From Marivita sp. (GTDB lineage: Bacteria > Pseudomonadota > Alphaproteobacteria > Rhodobacterales > Rhodobacteraceae): DNA of 64,000 nt. The stretch's first letter is position 1, and every line of letters starts with the position of its first letter. Below the pieces are notes generated by a model, which made no database searches, was not told the origin of the DNA, and saw only the letters and a list, made by a program, of their open reading frames with translations. Positions 19,201 through 29,434 of this stretch are shown one piece after another. Location of the stretch: positions 62,001-126,000 of the forward strand of contig NZ_JAIPUS010000009.1 of the NCBI RefSeq assembly GCF_020055675.1. The letters run 5' to 3'. Both the position numbers and the translations under genes were made by a program.

Positions 19201-19719
19201 CTGAAAGAGGCGGTCGCGCTGGGGTATCACAAGCTCTTGGCCTACAAGGACGAATACGAGGTGGCGCGCCTGCATCTGGAAACGCGTGACAAGGCGCGGG
19301 CCCAGTTCGACGGCGACTTCAAGATGTCCTTCCACCTGGCGCCGCCGGGGCTGAGCAAGACAGGACCGGACGGACGACCGGTCAAAAAAACCTATGGCGA
19401 AAGCATGCTCAGGGGGTTCGGGCTTTTGGCCAAGCTGAAATGGCTGCGCGGCACGCCGTTCGACCCGTTTGGTCGAACCGCCGAACGCCGCATGGAGCGT
19501 GCCTTGATCCGGCAATACGAGGCGGATCTTGCGGACTGGTTGCCCAAGGCTGATGCGGCTCGTATGGACGCGCTGGTCGCGCTGGCCGAATTGCCGCTCC
19601 AGATCAAGGGGTTCGGACCGGTGAAAGAGGCAAATGCCGGCAAGGCCGAAAAGCGCCGGGAAGATCTTTTGGCTACCTTGCGTCAGGGCGGACCGGGGGT
19701 GCAGCAGGCGGCGGAGTGA
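16297..19719 (+). CDS. indolepyruvate:ferredoxin oxidoreductase family protein (fused subunits)
   Basis: A 1140-residue fused 2-oxoacid:ferredoxin oxidoreductase that oxidatively decarboxylates aryl or branched 2-oxo acids to acyl-CoA. The ATG at 16297 follows GGGAGG; the track start is 14 codons upstream without a site. Order: an N-terminal pyruvate-binding domain (to ~360), a thiamine-diphosphate domain with CSGCPHN (~residue 434) and GDGTYNHSG (~residue 500), a cysteine-rich ferredoxin-like insert (CEGCGDCGVQSNC, then CNKDFSCLKGFC, ~630-690), and a gamma domain beginning GVGGTGVVTIG (~residue 725). The fused form is common in aerobic alphaproteobacteria. The 689-aa minus-strand ORF across it is a shadow. 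Confidence 0.93.
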   Translation: MTKAEITLNDRFDLSKSPVLLNGTQALVRLMLTQKARDVAAGLNTAGYVTGYRGSPLGAVDQQMTRAAKFLDAADVTFKEGLNEDLAVTALWGAQQAELRGEGTHDGVFGLWYGKGPGVDRSGDAMRHANMAGTSPQGGVVMAMGDDHTGESSTVLHQSDWAMVDAYMPVVSPAGVQEILDYGLYGFALSRFAGLWVGLKTMKDTVEATAVVDGRPDRMSFVLPEFDMPEGGLNIRLGDTPHNQEMRMIDHKRLAAEAFSHANKMDKRVWGKPGARIGLVAAGKNWLDLVHALSLLGIDAAEAERLGITTYKVGQTWPLDMKGFQDWAEGLDLIVVVEEKRKLIEVQIKGAIFDDRRGRRVWGWHKGGGAGSTHGPELFPTRGSLDPILIAEKLGQILIEEGRDTDHIKAGMQALDEARKADNAEEIAPRLPYFCSGCPHNSSTKVPKGSRAYAGIGCHYMVQWMDRETLGFTHMGAEGANWIGESLFSKTPHVFQNIGDGTYNHSGVQAIRGALAAGTTITYKILYNDAVAMTGGQKNDGGLGPQQIAAELRAMGVKHLAVVYDEKEEVDLKSFPQDIEFAERSDLQTVQDKFAKVPGVSAIVYIQTCAAEKRRRRKRGQFSDPDKRVFINTDVCEGCGDCGVQSNCVSIVPKDTELGRKRAIDQSSCNKDFSCLKGFCPSFVTLEGAQTKKAATAEITLPDMPEPRLPEINGTWNMVITGVGGTGVVTIGAVLAQAAQIDGKGAGMMEMAGLAQKGGAVHIHLRLADAPDDISAIRVATGETDALIGGDLVVSAGAKTLGLMRTGRTGGVVNNHEFMTGDFTRDTEFALPSDRLQVALQARLGDRLDLFDASELAQATLGDSIFSNIMLLGAAWQRGLVPLSRAAIVRSIELNGAAAEKNIRAFEIGRWAVVCPDDAQQAIAPNVVSLPKTLEDRIAYRADHLVKFQGKRLAKRYCKLVDRAQDPRLKEAVALGYHKLLAYKDEYEVARLHLETRDKARAQFDGDFKMSFHLAPPGLSKTGPDGRPVKKTYGESMLRGFGLLAKLKWLRGTPFDPFGRTAERRMERALIRQYEADLADWLPKADAARMDALVALAELPLQIKGFGPVKEANAGKAEKRREDLLATLRQGGPGVQQAAE

Positions 19720-19752
19720 GCGGGGGGCTGGCCCGCCTGCGTCACAAAGGCT

Positions 19753-19802
19753 TTAAACGTCTGTTACATCTTTCCGGCTATGACGTGGGGCGTTACCACG
19801 TC
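19753..19802 (+). promoter_or_regulatory. upstream region of acyltransferase-murI: near-CtrA box and dyad
   Basis: TTAA-ACGTCTG-TTAC (19753-19767) matches the CtrA box TTAA-N7-TTAA at seven of eight positions. GACGTGG-N7-CCACGTC (19782-19802) is a perfect 7-bp inverted repeat. Both lie 30-80 bp before the acyltransferase start. Either could be regulatory; neither is certain. Confidence 0.35.
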
Positions 19803-19831
19803 CTGACCCTTCCTTGATCGGAGTTGCATTG

Positions 19832-20710
19832 GTGCCAGCATCCGCCGCACGCGATATATCCTACGCCTATTCCGCGCGCTCCAAACCCGGGCGCGCGATG
19901 ATCCGCCTGATCGAAAACGCCACCGGCCGGTTGAGCCTGATCAAACGCGCAGCAGGCTACGAGACCGAGGTCGCGCAGGGGCGTGATTTCTGGGAAGTGA
20001 TGGTCGCACGTTACGGGCTTAGCCTTGATGTGGTGGGCGGCACCTTGGACAATATCCCGAGGGACGGCCCGCTGATCGTGATCGGCAACCATCCTTACGG
20101 CATCCTCGACGGTTTGATCCTCGGTCATATCCTGTCGGTCACACGGGGTGATTTCCGCATTCTCGCGCACCAGGTCTTCCGCAAGGCGCAGGAGCTCGAC
20201 CGGATCATTCTGCCGGTGAATTTCGACGATACGCGCGAGGCTGTTGCGCGTAACGTGGCGACCCGGAAAGAAGCGCTTGGCTATCTGGACGAGGGGGGCT
20301 GTATCGGCGTGTTTCCGGGCGGAACCGTCTCCACGGCCGTGACACCCTTTGCCAAACCGATGGATCCCGGCTGGCGCGGCTTTACCGCCCGGATGATCGC
20401 CAAATCCAACGCCACCGTGGTGCCGATCTATTTCGACGGGCACACCAGCCGGTTGTTCCAGCTGGCAAGTCATTTGCACTACACGCTGCGCATGGGGCTG
20501 CTGATCAAGGAGTTCCGCAAACGGGTGGATACGCCCGTGCGCGTGGTGATCGGCCAGCCGATCCCGGCGCAAGAGATCAACTCGCGCAAAAAAGACGCGC
20601 GGGAGTTGATGGATTTCCTGCGCAAAGCGACGTATGAGCTGTCTCCGACGCCGTTTGCATCTTATGATTACGGCTTCGAGTTTGAGGAACGGCATCGGGG
20701 GCGCGGATAG
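19832..20710 (+). CDS. lysophospholipid acyltransferase (PlsC/hemolysin-like)
   Basis: A 292-residue acyltransferase of the glycerophospholipid type, expected to transfer an acyl chain to a lyso-lipid at the inner membrane. The catalytic motif reads NHPYGILDG (~residue 89), with five residues between H and D instead of the four in classic PlsC, as in hemolysin/OlsA-type members. The following blocks FPGGTVSTA (~residue 165) and VPIYFDG (~residue 203) are also typical. I use the GTG at 19832 because GGAG lies 8 bp upstream; the track starts at a TTG at 19814. It precedes murI by 32 bp. Confidence 0.82.
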   Translation: MPASAARDISYAYSARSKPGRAMIRLIENATGRLSLIKRAAGYETEVAQGRDFWEVMVARYGLSLDVVGGTLDNIPRDGPLIVIGNHPYGILDGLILGHILSVTRGDFRILAHQVFRKAQELDRIILPVNFDDTREAVARNVATRKEALGYLDEGGCIGVFPGGTVSTAVTPFAKPMDPGWRGFTARMIAKSNATVVPIYFDGHTSRLFQLASHLHYTLRMGLLIKEFRKRVDTPVRVVIGQPIPAQEINSRKKDARELMDFLRKATYELSPTPFASYDYGFEFEERHRGRG

Positions 20711-20742
20711 GCGCAAGCCCGGGCCGATGTGGCGAGGGCGCG

Positions 20743-21555
20743 ATGGCAGTAGGCATTTTTGACAGTGGTCTGGGCGGGCTGACGGTGCTGGACGCCGTAT
20801 CCAGGCGCTTGCCAGATGTGCCGTTCGTCTACCTGGGCGACAACAAGCACGCGCCCTACGGCGTACGCAACGCCGATGATGTCTACACGTTGACCTGTGC
20901 CGCCACCGAGCGGCTTTGGGGCGCCGGGTGTGACCTGGTGATCCTTGCGTGCAACACCGCCTCGGCGGCGGCCCTGCGGCGGATGCAGGAAAGCTGGGTT
21001 CCGCGCGACAAGCGGGTTCTGGGCGTGTTCGTGCCATTGATCGAAGCCTTGACCGAACGGCAATGGGGCGACAATTCCCCGCCGCGCGAAGTGGCGGTGC
21101 AGCATGTCGCGCTGTTCGCAACGCCGGCAACGGTGAGCAGCCGTGCCTTCCAGCGCGAACTGGCATTTCGGGCGATCGGCGTCGATGTGGAGGCGCAGGC
21201 CTGTGGCGGACTTGTCGATGCCATCGAGGAGGGTGACATGATCCTGGCCGAGGCGCTGGTGCGCAGCCATGTCGACGCGCTCAAGCGCAAGATGCCGACC
21301 CCGCAGGCGGCGATCCTGGGCTGCACGCATTACCCGTTGTTGCAAGACATCTTCCAGGACGCGCTGGGGCCGGATGTGACGGTCTATTCGCAGGCAGATC
21401 TTGTCGCGGCCTCGTTGGCCGATTACCTGGCACGCCATCCCGGCATGACCGGCCCGGGCGCGCAGGCGATGTATCTCACCACCGGCGATGCAAAGCGGGT
21501 GTCGGATCACGCGACGCAATTCCTGCGACGCAAGATCACTTTCGAAACGGCCTGA
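20743..21555 (+). CDS. murI: glutamate racemase
   Basis: Makes D-glutamate for peptidoglycan without a cofactor. The N-terminus is the family hallmark ([13 protein letters not shown]), and the two catalytic cysteines are in LACNTASA (~residue 69) and GCTHYPLL (~residue 188). At 270 residues it has the expected length. It sits between an envelope acyltransferase and argC on the plus strand. Confidence 0.95.
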   Translation: MAVGIFDSGLGGLTVLDAVSRRLPDVPFVYLGDNKHAPYGVRNADDVYTLTCAATERLWGAGCDLVILACNTASAAALRRMQESWVPRDKRVLGVFVPLIEALTERQWGDNSPPREVAVQHVALFATPATVSSRAFQRELAFRAIGVDVEAQACGGLVDAIEEGDMILAEALVRSHVDALKRKMPTPQAAILGCTHYPLLQDIFQDALGPDVTVYSQADLVAASLADYLARHPGMTGPGAQAMYLTTGDAKRVSDHATQFLRRKITFETA

Positions 21556-21601
21556 GCCCGCCCCCAAGTTCCCTAATTCCTGTCGTCACCGGAGTGACCC
21601 C

Positions 21602-22630
21602 ATGACCTGCAAAATCGCCATTATCGGTGCCAGCGGCTATACCGGAGCAGAATTGCTGCGCCTGACCGCCACGCATCCCGACATCGAGATCGCCGCTTTG
21701 GCCGCCAATTCCAAGGCCGGCCAGACCATCGCGCAGGTGTTTCCCTTCCTGCGCCATCTTGATCTGCCGCCGCTGGTGCCTTGGGAAGACGTCGATTTTT
21801 CGCGGATCGACCTGTGCTTCTGCGCGCTGCCGCACAAGACAAGCCAGGAGGTGATCTCGAAACTGCCGACACATCTCAAGATCGTCGATCTTTCGGCGGA
21901 TTTCCGGCTGCGCGATCCGGCGGATTATGAAAAATGGTACGGGACGCCGCATGCTGCGGTGCAGATGCAGAAAGAGGCGGTCTACGGGCTGACCGAGTTC
22001 TACCGCGACGATATCAGGGATGCACGGCTGGTTGCCGGTACCGGCTGCAACGCGGCGACCGGGCAATACATGCTGCGCCCGCTGATCGAAGACCGGGTGA
22101 TCGGGCTCGGGGACATCATCCTCGATTTGAAATGCGCCGTCTCGGGGGCAGGCCGGTCGCTCAAGGAAAATCTTTTACATGCGGAGTTGTCCGAAGGCGT
22201 CAATGCCTACGCGGTGGGCGGCACGCATCGTCACCTGGGTGAATTCGATCAGGAATTCAGCGCGCTGGCGGGCGAAGAGGTGCGGGTCCAGTTTACGCCG
22301 CACCTGATCCCGGCAAACCGGGGCATTCTTGCCACCGGGTATGTCAGCGGCGATGCGCAGGCGGTGCATGGCGCGCTGAGCCGCGCCTATGCCGATGAGC
22401 CGTTCCTCGAGGTGCTGCCGTTTGGCGAAACGCCCTCGACCCATCATGTGCGCGGATCGAACCTGTGCCATATCGGCGTCACCGGCGACCGGATCCCGGG
22501 GCGTGCGATTGTCGTGGCGGCGCTCGACAACCTGACCAAGGGATCGTCGGGGCAGGCGCTCCAGAATGCGAACCTGATGCTGGGGCTTGAAGAAACGACG
22601 GGACTTTTGCTGGCTCCCTGTTTCCCGTAA
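21602..22630 (+). CDS. argC: N-acetyl-gamma-glutamyl-phosphate reductase
   Basis: Third enzyme of arginine synthesis; reduces N-acetylglutamyl phosphate with NADPH. The ATG at 21602 follows GGAGTGA and gives 342 residues; the track's start at 21488 lies inside murI. The NADP loop is [13 protein letters not shown] (~residues 9-21) and the catalytic cysteine is in [11 protein letters not shown] (~residue 146), the alphaproteobacterial variant. The C-terminus has the usual [13 protein letters not shown]. Confidence 0.95.
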   Translation: MTCKIAIIGASGYTGAELLRLTATHPDIEIAALAANSKAGQTIAQVFPFLRHLDLPPLVPWEDVDFSRIDLCFCALPHKTSQEVISKLPTHLKIVDLSADFRLRDPADYEKWYGTPHAAVQMQKEAVYGLTEFYRDDIRDARLVAGTGCNAATGQYMLRPLIEDRVIGLGDIILDLKCAVSGAGRSLKENLLHAELSEGVNAYAVGGTHRHLGEFDQEFSALAGEEVRVQFTPHLIPANRGILATGYVSGDAQAVHGALSRAYADEPFLEVLPFGETPSTHHVRGSNLCHIGVTGDRIPGRAIVVAALDNLTKGSSGQALQNANLMLGLEETTGLLLAPCFP

Positions 22631-22724
22631 GCTCTGGTCAGCAGACTGCGGCATTTTGATCTGCCTCAGTTTGCGCGTGGCATGATAGTGAATATATACG
22701 GATAGCTATAGTCGAGAGGTCCCG

Positions 22725-23180
22725 ATGGCTCTGAAATCGCTCAAGAAGCAACGCCGTATCCAGGTCATCGCATTGGCGACGATCGCGCTGGTGTTGTCCA
22801 CCGCGCTCGTCGGATACGGGATGCGCGACGGAATAAACTTTTTTCGCTCTCCCAGTCAGGTGATGGCAGAGCCACCCGCGGCCAACGAAACGTTTCGCAT
22901 CGGCGGGCTGGTCGAGGCAGGATCCATCGTGCGCGGACAGGGATCGACCGTGTCATTCTCCGTGACGGATGGCGGCGCCACCGTGCCGGTGACCTATTCT
23001 GGTGTCTTGCCCGACCTCTTTTCGGAAAACGAAGGCATGGTCGGTACTGGAAAATACGTGAACGGCGTATTCGAGGCGTCGGAAATCCTTGCGAAACACG
23101 ACGAGGAATACATGCCGGCCGAAGTTGTGGATGCTCTCAAGGAGCAGGGCACCTACAAGGACCCCAAAGCAGGAAGCTGA
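22725..23180 (+). CDS. ccmE: cytochrome c maturation haem chaperone CcmE
   Basis: Membrane-anchored periplasmic chaperone that binds haem covalently and passes it to CcmF/CcmH. It has one N-terminal membrane helix (residues ~12-32), the OB-like core beginning FRIGGLVEAGS (~residue 54), and the haem-binding histidine in LAKHDEEYMP (~residue 125). Length 151 fits. It lies apart from ccmF/ccmH, which are 14 kb downstream in this window. Confidence 0.95.
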   Translation: MALKSLKKQRRIQVIALATIALVLSTALVGYGMRDGINFFRSPSQVMAEPPAANETFRIGGLVEAGSIVRGQGSTVSFSVTDGGATVPVTYSGVLPDLFSENEGMVGTGKYVNGVFEASEILAKHDEEYMPAEVVDALKEQGTYKDPKAGS

Positions 23181-23213
23181 CGCGCCGCGCCCTTCTTCTC
23201 TTTCCAAATATGC

Positions 23214-23240
23214 AAAAAAGCCGGGCGCGCAGCGCCCGGC
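23214..23240 (-). terminator. intrinsic terminator for eno
   Basis: On the minus strand a 9-bp GC-rich stem (GCCGGGCGC / GCGCCCGGC) is followed by six T residues, about 30 bp after the eno stop. It lies between the converging ccmE and eno genes. Confidence 0.85.
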
Positions 23241-23270
23241 CTGTCGGATTTTCCGAAGGAAAATTCGAAA

Positions 23271-24590
<1,320 letters not shown>

Positions 24591-24621
24591 TCAGGGCCGG
24601 AGGCAAAGTAAACGGGTCCTT

Positions 24622-24634
24622 GGTAGCGCTAACG
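24622..24634. promoter_or_regulatory. candidate LacI-type operator half-matching the zwf site, upstream of eno
   Basis: GGTAGCGCTAACG contains the same AGCGCTAAC core as the perfect GTTAGCGCTAAC palindrome before zwf, with one half degenerate. It overlaps the stop codon of the upstream EamA gene and is ~75 bp before the eno start. The shared core before two central-carbon transcription units is the evidence; the regulator is unknown. Confidence 0.4.
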
Positions 24635-25519
24635 GGGCTCCTGCAGGCCCGATATCGCTTGCCGATGCAGTCTGTGTTCGCGCAGAACGGTATAGATGCC
24701 AGAGGCCACCACAAGCGTGCCGCCGATGGCCATCCACAGGTCCACCGTTTCGCCGAAGAACGCGATACCCAGAACGACGCCGAAAAGCAGCCGGGTATAG
24801 CGGAACGGTGTGACGACCGAGATGTCGCCAACCCGCATGGCAGCGGTGATCGCATAATAGGCGGCAATCGTCGGGCAGACGGCGAGCGCCAGAAGCCCGG
24901 TTTGTGCCAGTGTCGGCACCTGCCACGGGGGTGTGAAGGGTATCAGAACCAGCGCGGCGACGAGGAAAGAGGCAAAGCCGACTGTCGCGAGTTGCAGGTT
25001 GCTGAGCGTCTTGGGGGCGGCGCGGGTGGACAGATCACGCATCGCCAGCGCCAGTGTCGCGCCAACCGCCAGCAGGGCGAGGATGTTGAAATCGGCCGTG
25101 CCGGGGCGCAGCACGATCATCACGCCAGTCAGCCCTACGAGGATCGCGAACCAGCGCCGCCAGCCGACTTTTTCCCCGAACACCAGAACCGCGCCGATGG
25201 CCACCAAAAGCGGGCCGGCCTGCGTCACGCTGGTCACCAGCGACAGCGGGGTCAGGGCAAGCGCATTGACCATGAAGAGCGCCGCGGCGATCTCGGCCAG
25301 GCCCCGTGTGGCGACCGCCGGGTGGCGCAGGCCGCGGGTCAGCACCGGCTGGCCCCTGGCACGGCAGAGCAGAAGGAAAAAGCTCGTGCCGCAGACCCCC
25401 ATGGTCATGACGATCTGGCTGAGCGACAGGCTGTCCGAGAGCGTCTTGATCCCGACATCGCCAAGCGCAAATCCCGCCATGGCGAGGATCATGAGGATTA
25501 TACCCTGAAGATTCTGCAT
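24629..25519 (-). CDS. EamA/DMT-family transporter
   Basis: A 296-residue protein with ten hydrophobic segments in two similar halves, the drug/metabolite transporter (EamA) layout. The substrate cannot be predicted; such proteins commonly export amino acids or metabolites. It ends 81 bp upstream of eno on the same strand. A second EamA gene lies beyond fur. Confidence 0.88.
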   Translation of the reverse strand: MQNLQGIILMILAMAGFALGDVGIKTLSDSLSLSQIVMTMGVCGTSFFLLLCRARGQPVLTRGLRHPAVATRGLAEIAAALFMVNALALTPLSLVTSVTQAGPLLVAIGAVLVFGEKVGWRRWFAILVGLTGVMIVLRPGTADFNILALLAVGATLALAMRDLSTRAAPKTLSNLQLATVGFASFLVAALVLIPFTPPWQVPTLAQTGLLALAVCPTIAAYYAITAAMRVGDISVVTPFRYTRLLFGVVLGIAFFGETVDLWMAIGGTLVVASGIYTVLREHRLHRQAISGLQEPR

Positions 25520-25665
25520 CCCTGCGTGCTAGGCGCATTTGCCGGGTGCCACCAGCCCTGATTCACAAAAGGATCGACGGGGCGGGGAACCCTGTGGTGT
25601 TGCGGGCGCCGTATTCCTTGCCTGTATTCTTTGCCTGTGCAACGACAGCCTGCGGACCGGGATGT

Positions 25666-26076
25666 TCATTTCTTCATCGGCACGCCGTAGAGTTCGAGCT
25701 TGTGGCCCTTGAGCTTGTAGCCCAGTTTCGCGGCGATTTTTTCCTGGAGCGCCTCGATCTCGGGGTCGACAAATTCGATGACCTTGCCGGTGTGCAGGTC
25801 GATCAAGTGGTCATGGTGATCGCGCTCGGCGTCTTCATAACGCGCCCGACCATCGCCGAAATCGACTTTTTCGAGGATCCCGGCCTCTTCAAACAGCTTG
25901 ACCGTTCGGTACACCGTGGCAAGCGAGATGTTCGGGTCGACGCCGGCCGCCCGTGCATAGAGCTCTTCGACATCGGGGTGGTCGTTGGAGCTTTGCAAAA
26001 CCCGTGCGATGGTCCGCCGTTGGTCCGTCAGGCGCAGCCCTTGGGCTTCGCAGCGCAAGATGATCGTATCGGACAT
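25666..26076 (-). CDS. fur: Fur-family metalloregulator
   Basis: A 136-residue metal-responsive repressor with a winged helix (residues ~1-80, QRRTIARVL...ATVYRTVKLFEE) and a dimer domain rich in histidine (RDHHDHLIDLHTGKVIEF, ~residues 86-104). It lacks the CxxC pairs of zinc-structured Fur proteins. In Rhodobacteraceae such proteins often act as the manganese regulator Mur, so iron versus manganese is open. It is flanked by two EamA transporters. Confidence 0.9.
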   Translation of the reverse strand: MSDTIILRCEAQGLRLTDQRRTIARVLQSSNDHPDVEELYARAAGVDPNISLATVYRTVKLFEEAGILEKVDFGDGRARYEDAERDHHDHLIDLHTGKVIEFVDPEIEALQEKIAAKLGYKLKGHKLELYGVPMKK

Positions 26077-26123
26077 CGCCCAAGCCTCGTGTCGTGGTGC
26101 GACGCGTTTTAGCCAACTGTACC

Positions 26124-26133
26124 GGTCATGACC
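26124..26133. promoter_or_regulatory. GGTCATGACC palindrome upstream of fur
   Basis: A perfect 10-bp palindrome 48 bp before the fur start could be an operator. It does not obviously match a classical Fur box. Confidence 0.3.
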
Positions 26134-26162
26134 ATAAGCGGGCGGCTAAAAATCCAACCGGA

Positions 26163-27026
26163 TCAGGCCGGAACTGGCGGCCACGCGCGTCGCCGCAGGT
26201 GCCGAAGATATAGTGCCAGCGTCGTTATCACGATCGCCCCGCCCGTGATCATGTTGATATTGGGCGTTTCGGCCAGAAACCACCAGACCCAGAACGGACC
26301 AAGCACTGTTTCGAGCAGAAGCACAAGACTGACATTGACCGATGCGGTGTGCCGGGATGCTTCTGACATCAGGTAAAAGGACAGCGGCAGCACGAGGAAG
26401 CTGGCAACAGCGATGGCCCAAGTGGTGCCGGCGCCCATTGCGGCGGGTGATGTGACGCTGAAGGCCGTCAGCCCGGCCAGCATCGAACCTGTGCCAATGG
26501 CGGGCAGAAGTGGAATATCCGGGTTGTGACGCAGAAGCGTGAAGCTGAGCGCGAGACTAAGCGCCACGCCCAGGCCGCAGGCCACGCCGATCAACGCAAG
26601 GGGCGAAATCGCCATGTCCCCCTTGCCGGTCATGGCAAGAACGATCCCTGCGCAGACAACCACGATGGTGACCCAGGTCGCCGGGCGGGTCGGCTGGCGG
26701 TAGAGCAGCCATGACAGGACGGCGGCCCAGATCGGAACCGTGGCCACCGCGATCAGCACAAGCGCGACCGGCGCCATTGCGATGGCAGGGGCAAAGAGCG
26801 TGGCATTCGCCGCTTGCGCCAGCACCAGCCCGACCCCGACTTTCGAGGCAAGGCGCGCGTAGTGTCGCATCTGTCCGGCCAGCGTGGCCGCGACGAGAAA
26901 ACACGCGCCCATGGCTAACCCGCGCCATGCCACCAACGGTGCCGCATCGAGGCCGGACAGACGGATAAGAAGAGCGTCCGGCGTCAGGATCAGGACACCG
27001 AGACAGGCGAGCAAAATGCCTTTCAT
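26163..27026 (-). CDS. EamA/DMT-family transporter
   Basis: A 287-residue protein with ten membrane segments in two repeats, a second member of the same transporter superfamily as the gene at 24629 but clearly diverged from it. Its C-terminus ends in a short basic tail (LRHLRRRAWPPVPA). Substrate unknown. It lies upstream of fur on the same strand, with 86 bp between. Confidence 0.87.
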   Translation of the reverse strand: MKGILLACLGVLILTPDALLIRLSGLDAAPLVAWRGLAMGACFLVAATLAGQMRHYARLASKVGVGLVLAQAANATLFAPAIAMAPVALVLIAVATVPIWAAVLSWLLYRQPTRPATWVTIVVVCAGIVLAMTGKGDMAISPLALIGVACGLGVALSLALSFTLLRHNPDIPLLPAIGTGSMLAGLTAFSVTSPAAMGAGTTWAIAVASFLVLPLSFYLMSEASRHTASVNVSLVLLLETVLGPFWVWWFLAETPNINMITGGAIVITTLALYLRHLRRRAWPPVPA

Positions 27027-27042
27027 GGGGGGTATATCACAT

Positions 27043-27840
27043 TCAGCTGTAAAGTGGCTGAACGCCCATTTGCAGATGCAGGCTGTTCACCGTCGGCTGG
27101 TCGAGATCCATGCACCGGGCCAATGTGTCCAGGTATTGCGCTTCGGGCTGGGTATCGAGGCGGATTGTCATCAAGGATGCGGAGTAGACCTGCGCGCGCA
27201 GCGCCTCGGGCGTATCCTTGGCGAGGCTTTCGGCATCGACCGGTGCCGCGAGCTGTTCCTGCACAAAGGCGATGTCGTCGGGATCGGCGTCGTCGCCCAC
27301 GGTTTCGAGGATCTTTGCGCGCTCGGCCTCGTCGATGCCGCCATCGCTCTTTGCGGCCTGGATCATCGCGCGCAGCATCAGGGACGCGGTTTCCTCGGCC
27401 TGGGGTGCGGTGGCCCCGGATTTATTGATCTGGTCGAGCATGTCGCCCGTGCTTTTGCCGGTTGCCGTGGCCGCGCCGCCCGCTGCGGCAAGAATACCGG
27501 CAAGACTTGCACCGCCCTTGCCCCCCATCTGGGACAGCAGGCCGCCGTCATTGCCCGTGTCCTGTGTCTGGCCAGAGGCGCCACCGCCCATCATCGCGGC
27601 AAGGTCGAGACCGCCGCCCTGGAATTTTTCCATGAACCCGGAGAGCGGGTTGTCGCCACCGCTGCTACCACCGCCGAGCATCTGTCCCATCTGCGCCTGC
27701 ATCTTGGCCATCGGGTTGTCGCCTTCGACTTGCGCGCCGCCCGACAGGCCGCTCATCCCGTTGCTGCCAGAGAATTTATCAACGCCGCGCGCAGCGGCAT
27801 ACCCGATGGCCATCTTGGCCAGTGTTCCCATGAGACTCAT
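27043..27840 (-). CDS. DUF533 / TerB-like protein
   Basis: A 265-residue protein of the DUF533 (YebE-like) family: an N-terminal segment MSLMGTLAKMAIGYAAARG, a glycine-, methionine- and glutamine-rich low-complexity middle (~residues 30-150) and a C-terminal TerB-like helical domain (~residues 150-265). Function is not established. The ATG at 27840 has a perfect GGAGGAG site; the track start at 28053 runs into selO. It lies directly downstream of selO on the same strand. Confidence 0.85.
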   Translation of the reverse strand: MSLMGTLAKMAIGYAAARGVDKFSGSNGMSGLSGGAQVEGDNPMAKMQAQMGQMLGGGSSGGDNPLSGFMEKFQGGGLDLAAMMGGGASGQTQDTGNDGGLLSQMGGKGGASLAGILAAAGGAATATGKSTGDMLDQINKSGATAPQAEETASLMLRAMIQAAKSDGGIDEAERAKILETVGDDADPDDIAFVQEQLAAPVDAESLAKDTPEALRAQVYSASLMTIRLDTQPEAQYLDTLARCMDLDQPTVNSLHLQMGVQPLYS

Positions 27841-27916
27841 AACGCTCCTCCGAAATTGATTCCGTCCACGATGACAGATTCTCCATTCGGAAGCGACTGT
27901 TATGGCCGCGCGCGGG

Positions 27917-29335
27917 TCAGGTCCCGCAGAATGTGGCGTGGACCACCTCGTTCGATCTGGGGGGGAGCCGCAGATCGTTACAGGACTCGTCATCCTCGTA
28001 TGGGTTGGCATAGGCCGCATTGAGACGGTGGAACGGCGCATCGTCGCCGGCAATCGCAGCGGTGATCATGTCTTCGATGCGGTGATTGCGCGGGATCAGC
28101 GCGGGGTTAACCGACCGCATTCGCCCCTGTGGGTCGTCTTCGCCATCGAGCCTGGCTTGCCAGCCCACGGCCCATTGGTCGAACCCGGTGGGGTCCGCGA
28201 ACTGGTCGCGTGCGGTGCCGTCGACCAGGCCCCGGAATGTGTTGGTGAAATCTGTCTCCGACACCTGCATGAGCGACAGCAAATCGGTCACAAGCTGCGC
28301 ATCCTCGGGCTTGGGGTCGGAGATGCCGATCTTGGCGGCAAAGCGGGTCAGCCATTCGGCGCGGATCATCTCGGGCATGGTGTGAATTTGTGCCGTGAAC
28401 GGGTCGACCGCCGCTTCGGGGTCGGGCATCAGGCTCAGGAGTGCCGTTGCCAGCTGCGCCATGTTCCACACGATCATGTCGGCCTGCGCGGCATAGCTGT
28501 AGCGCCCGAACCGGTCGATCGACGAATAGACGGTTTCGGGGTGATAGCTGTCCATGAAGGCGCAGGGGCCGTAATCGATGGTTTCGCCCGAGATGCTGCA
28601 ATTGTCAGTATTCATCACGCCGTGGATGAAGCCAAGGCTGAGCCATTGTGCGACCAATGCCGACTGTTTGTGCATCACGGCATCGAGGAAACGCGCGGGG
28701 TCGGTGGCATCTGGATAATGACGGTCCACCGCGTAGTCGAACATCGTTTGCAAAGCGGTCGTGTCGCCACGCGCGGCAAAGACCTGGAACGTGCCGACTC
28801 GCAGGTGGCTTTGCGCGACGCGGGTCAGCACTGCACCGGGCAAGGGGCGTTCGCGGACCACCTTCTCGCCCGTGCGAACAGCGGCCAGAGCGCGGGTTGT
28901 GGGCACGCCCAGCGCGTGCATCGCTTCGCTGACGACGTATTCGCGCAACACCGGCCCAAGCCAGGCGCGCCCGTCCCCCATGCGGGAATAGGGCGTGCGG
29001 CCCGATCCCTTGAGCTGGATGTCGCGTCGGATGCCGTCTGTCCCAACGGTTTCGCCCAGCAGAACGGCGCGGCCGTCGCCCAATTGCGGATTGTATTGGC
29101 CGAACTGGTGGCCGGCGTAAAGCTGTGCAAGCGGCGCCGCACCGCCGGGCACGGCATTGCCGGCAAACACGGCTGCGAGGTTCGGATCGTCCAGCCCGTC
29201 GATGCCCAGATCTCGGGCCAAGGGCGCGTTCACCGCGATCAGCGACGGTGCTTTGACGGGTTCTGGTTGGACACGGGCGAAAAAGCCATCGGGCAAGGCA
29301 GCATAGCTGTTGTCGAAGGGGATATGTAGGGTCAT
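27917..29335 (-). CDS. selO: protein adenylyltransferase SelO (YdiU/UPF0061)
   Basis: SelO is a pseudokinase-fold enzyme that transfers AMP to protein hydroxyls; in bacteria it targets redox proteins. The 472-residue sequence shows the family blocks YAGHQFGQYNPQLGDGRA (~residue 70), QLKGSGRTPYSRMGDGRA (~residue 105), and GVMNTDNCSI followed by DYGPCAFMD (~residues 240-260), which carry nucleotide- and metal-binding residues. It ends with VHATFCGT, so the C-terminal cysteine is encoded as Cys. The 475-aa plus-strand ORF is a shadow. Confidence 0.95.
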   Translation of the reverse strand: MTLHIPFDNSYAALPDGFFARVQPEPVKAPSLIAVNAPLARDLGIDGLDDPNLAAVFAGNAVPGGAAPLAQLYAGHQFGQYNPQLGDGRAVLLGETVGTDGIRRDIQLKGSGRTPYSRMGDGRAWLGPVLREYVVSEAMHALGVPTTRALAAVRTGEKVVRERPLPGAVLTRVAQSHLRVGTFQVFAARGDTTALQTMFDYAVDRHYPDATDPARFLDAVMHKQSALVAQWLSLGFIHGVMNTDNCSISGETIDYGPCAFMDSYHPETVYSSIDRFGRYSYAAQADMIVWNMAQLATALLSLMPDPEAAVDPFTAQIHTMPEMIRAEWLTRFAAKIGISDPKPEDAQLVTDLLSLMQVSETDFTNTFRGLVDGTARDQFADPTGFDQWAVGWQARLDGEDDPQGRMRSVNPALIPRNHRIEDMITAAIAGDDAPFHRLNAAYANPYEDDESCNDLRLPPRSNEVVHATFCGT

Positions 29336-29434
29336 GCCGTCAATATAGGGTCAGGCGGGCCATGTCTCCAGTGGCTTGTCTTGGCGAAATCGGCGCTATC
29401 CTACATTGGAAGTAAACTTAAAGGAGTATCCCGC

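Noticed and set aside
17446-19515. 689-aa minus-strand ORF
   Set aside because: Antisense shadow of the indolepyruvate oxidoreductase, whose motifs are intact on the plus strand; GC-rich third positions create such frames.
27902-29329. 475-aa plus-strand ORF
   Set aside because: Mirror image of selO, which shows its conserved blocks on the minus strand.
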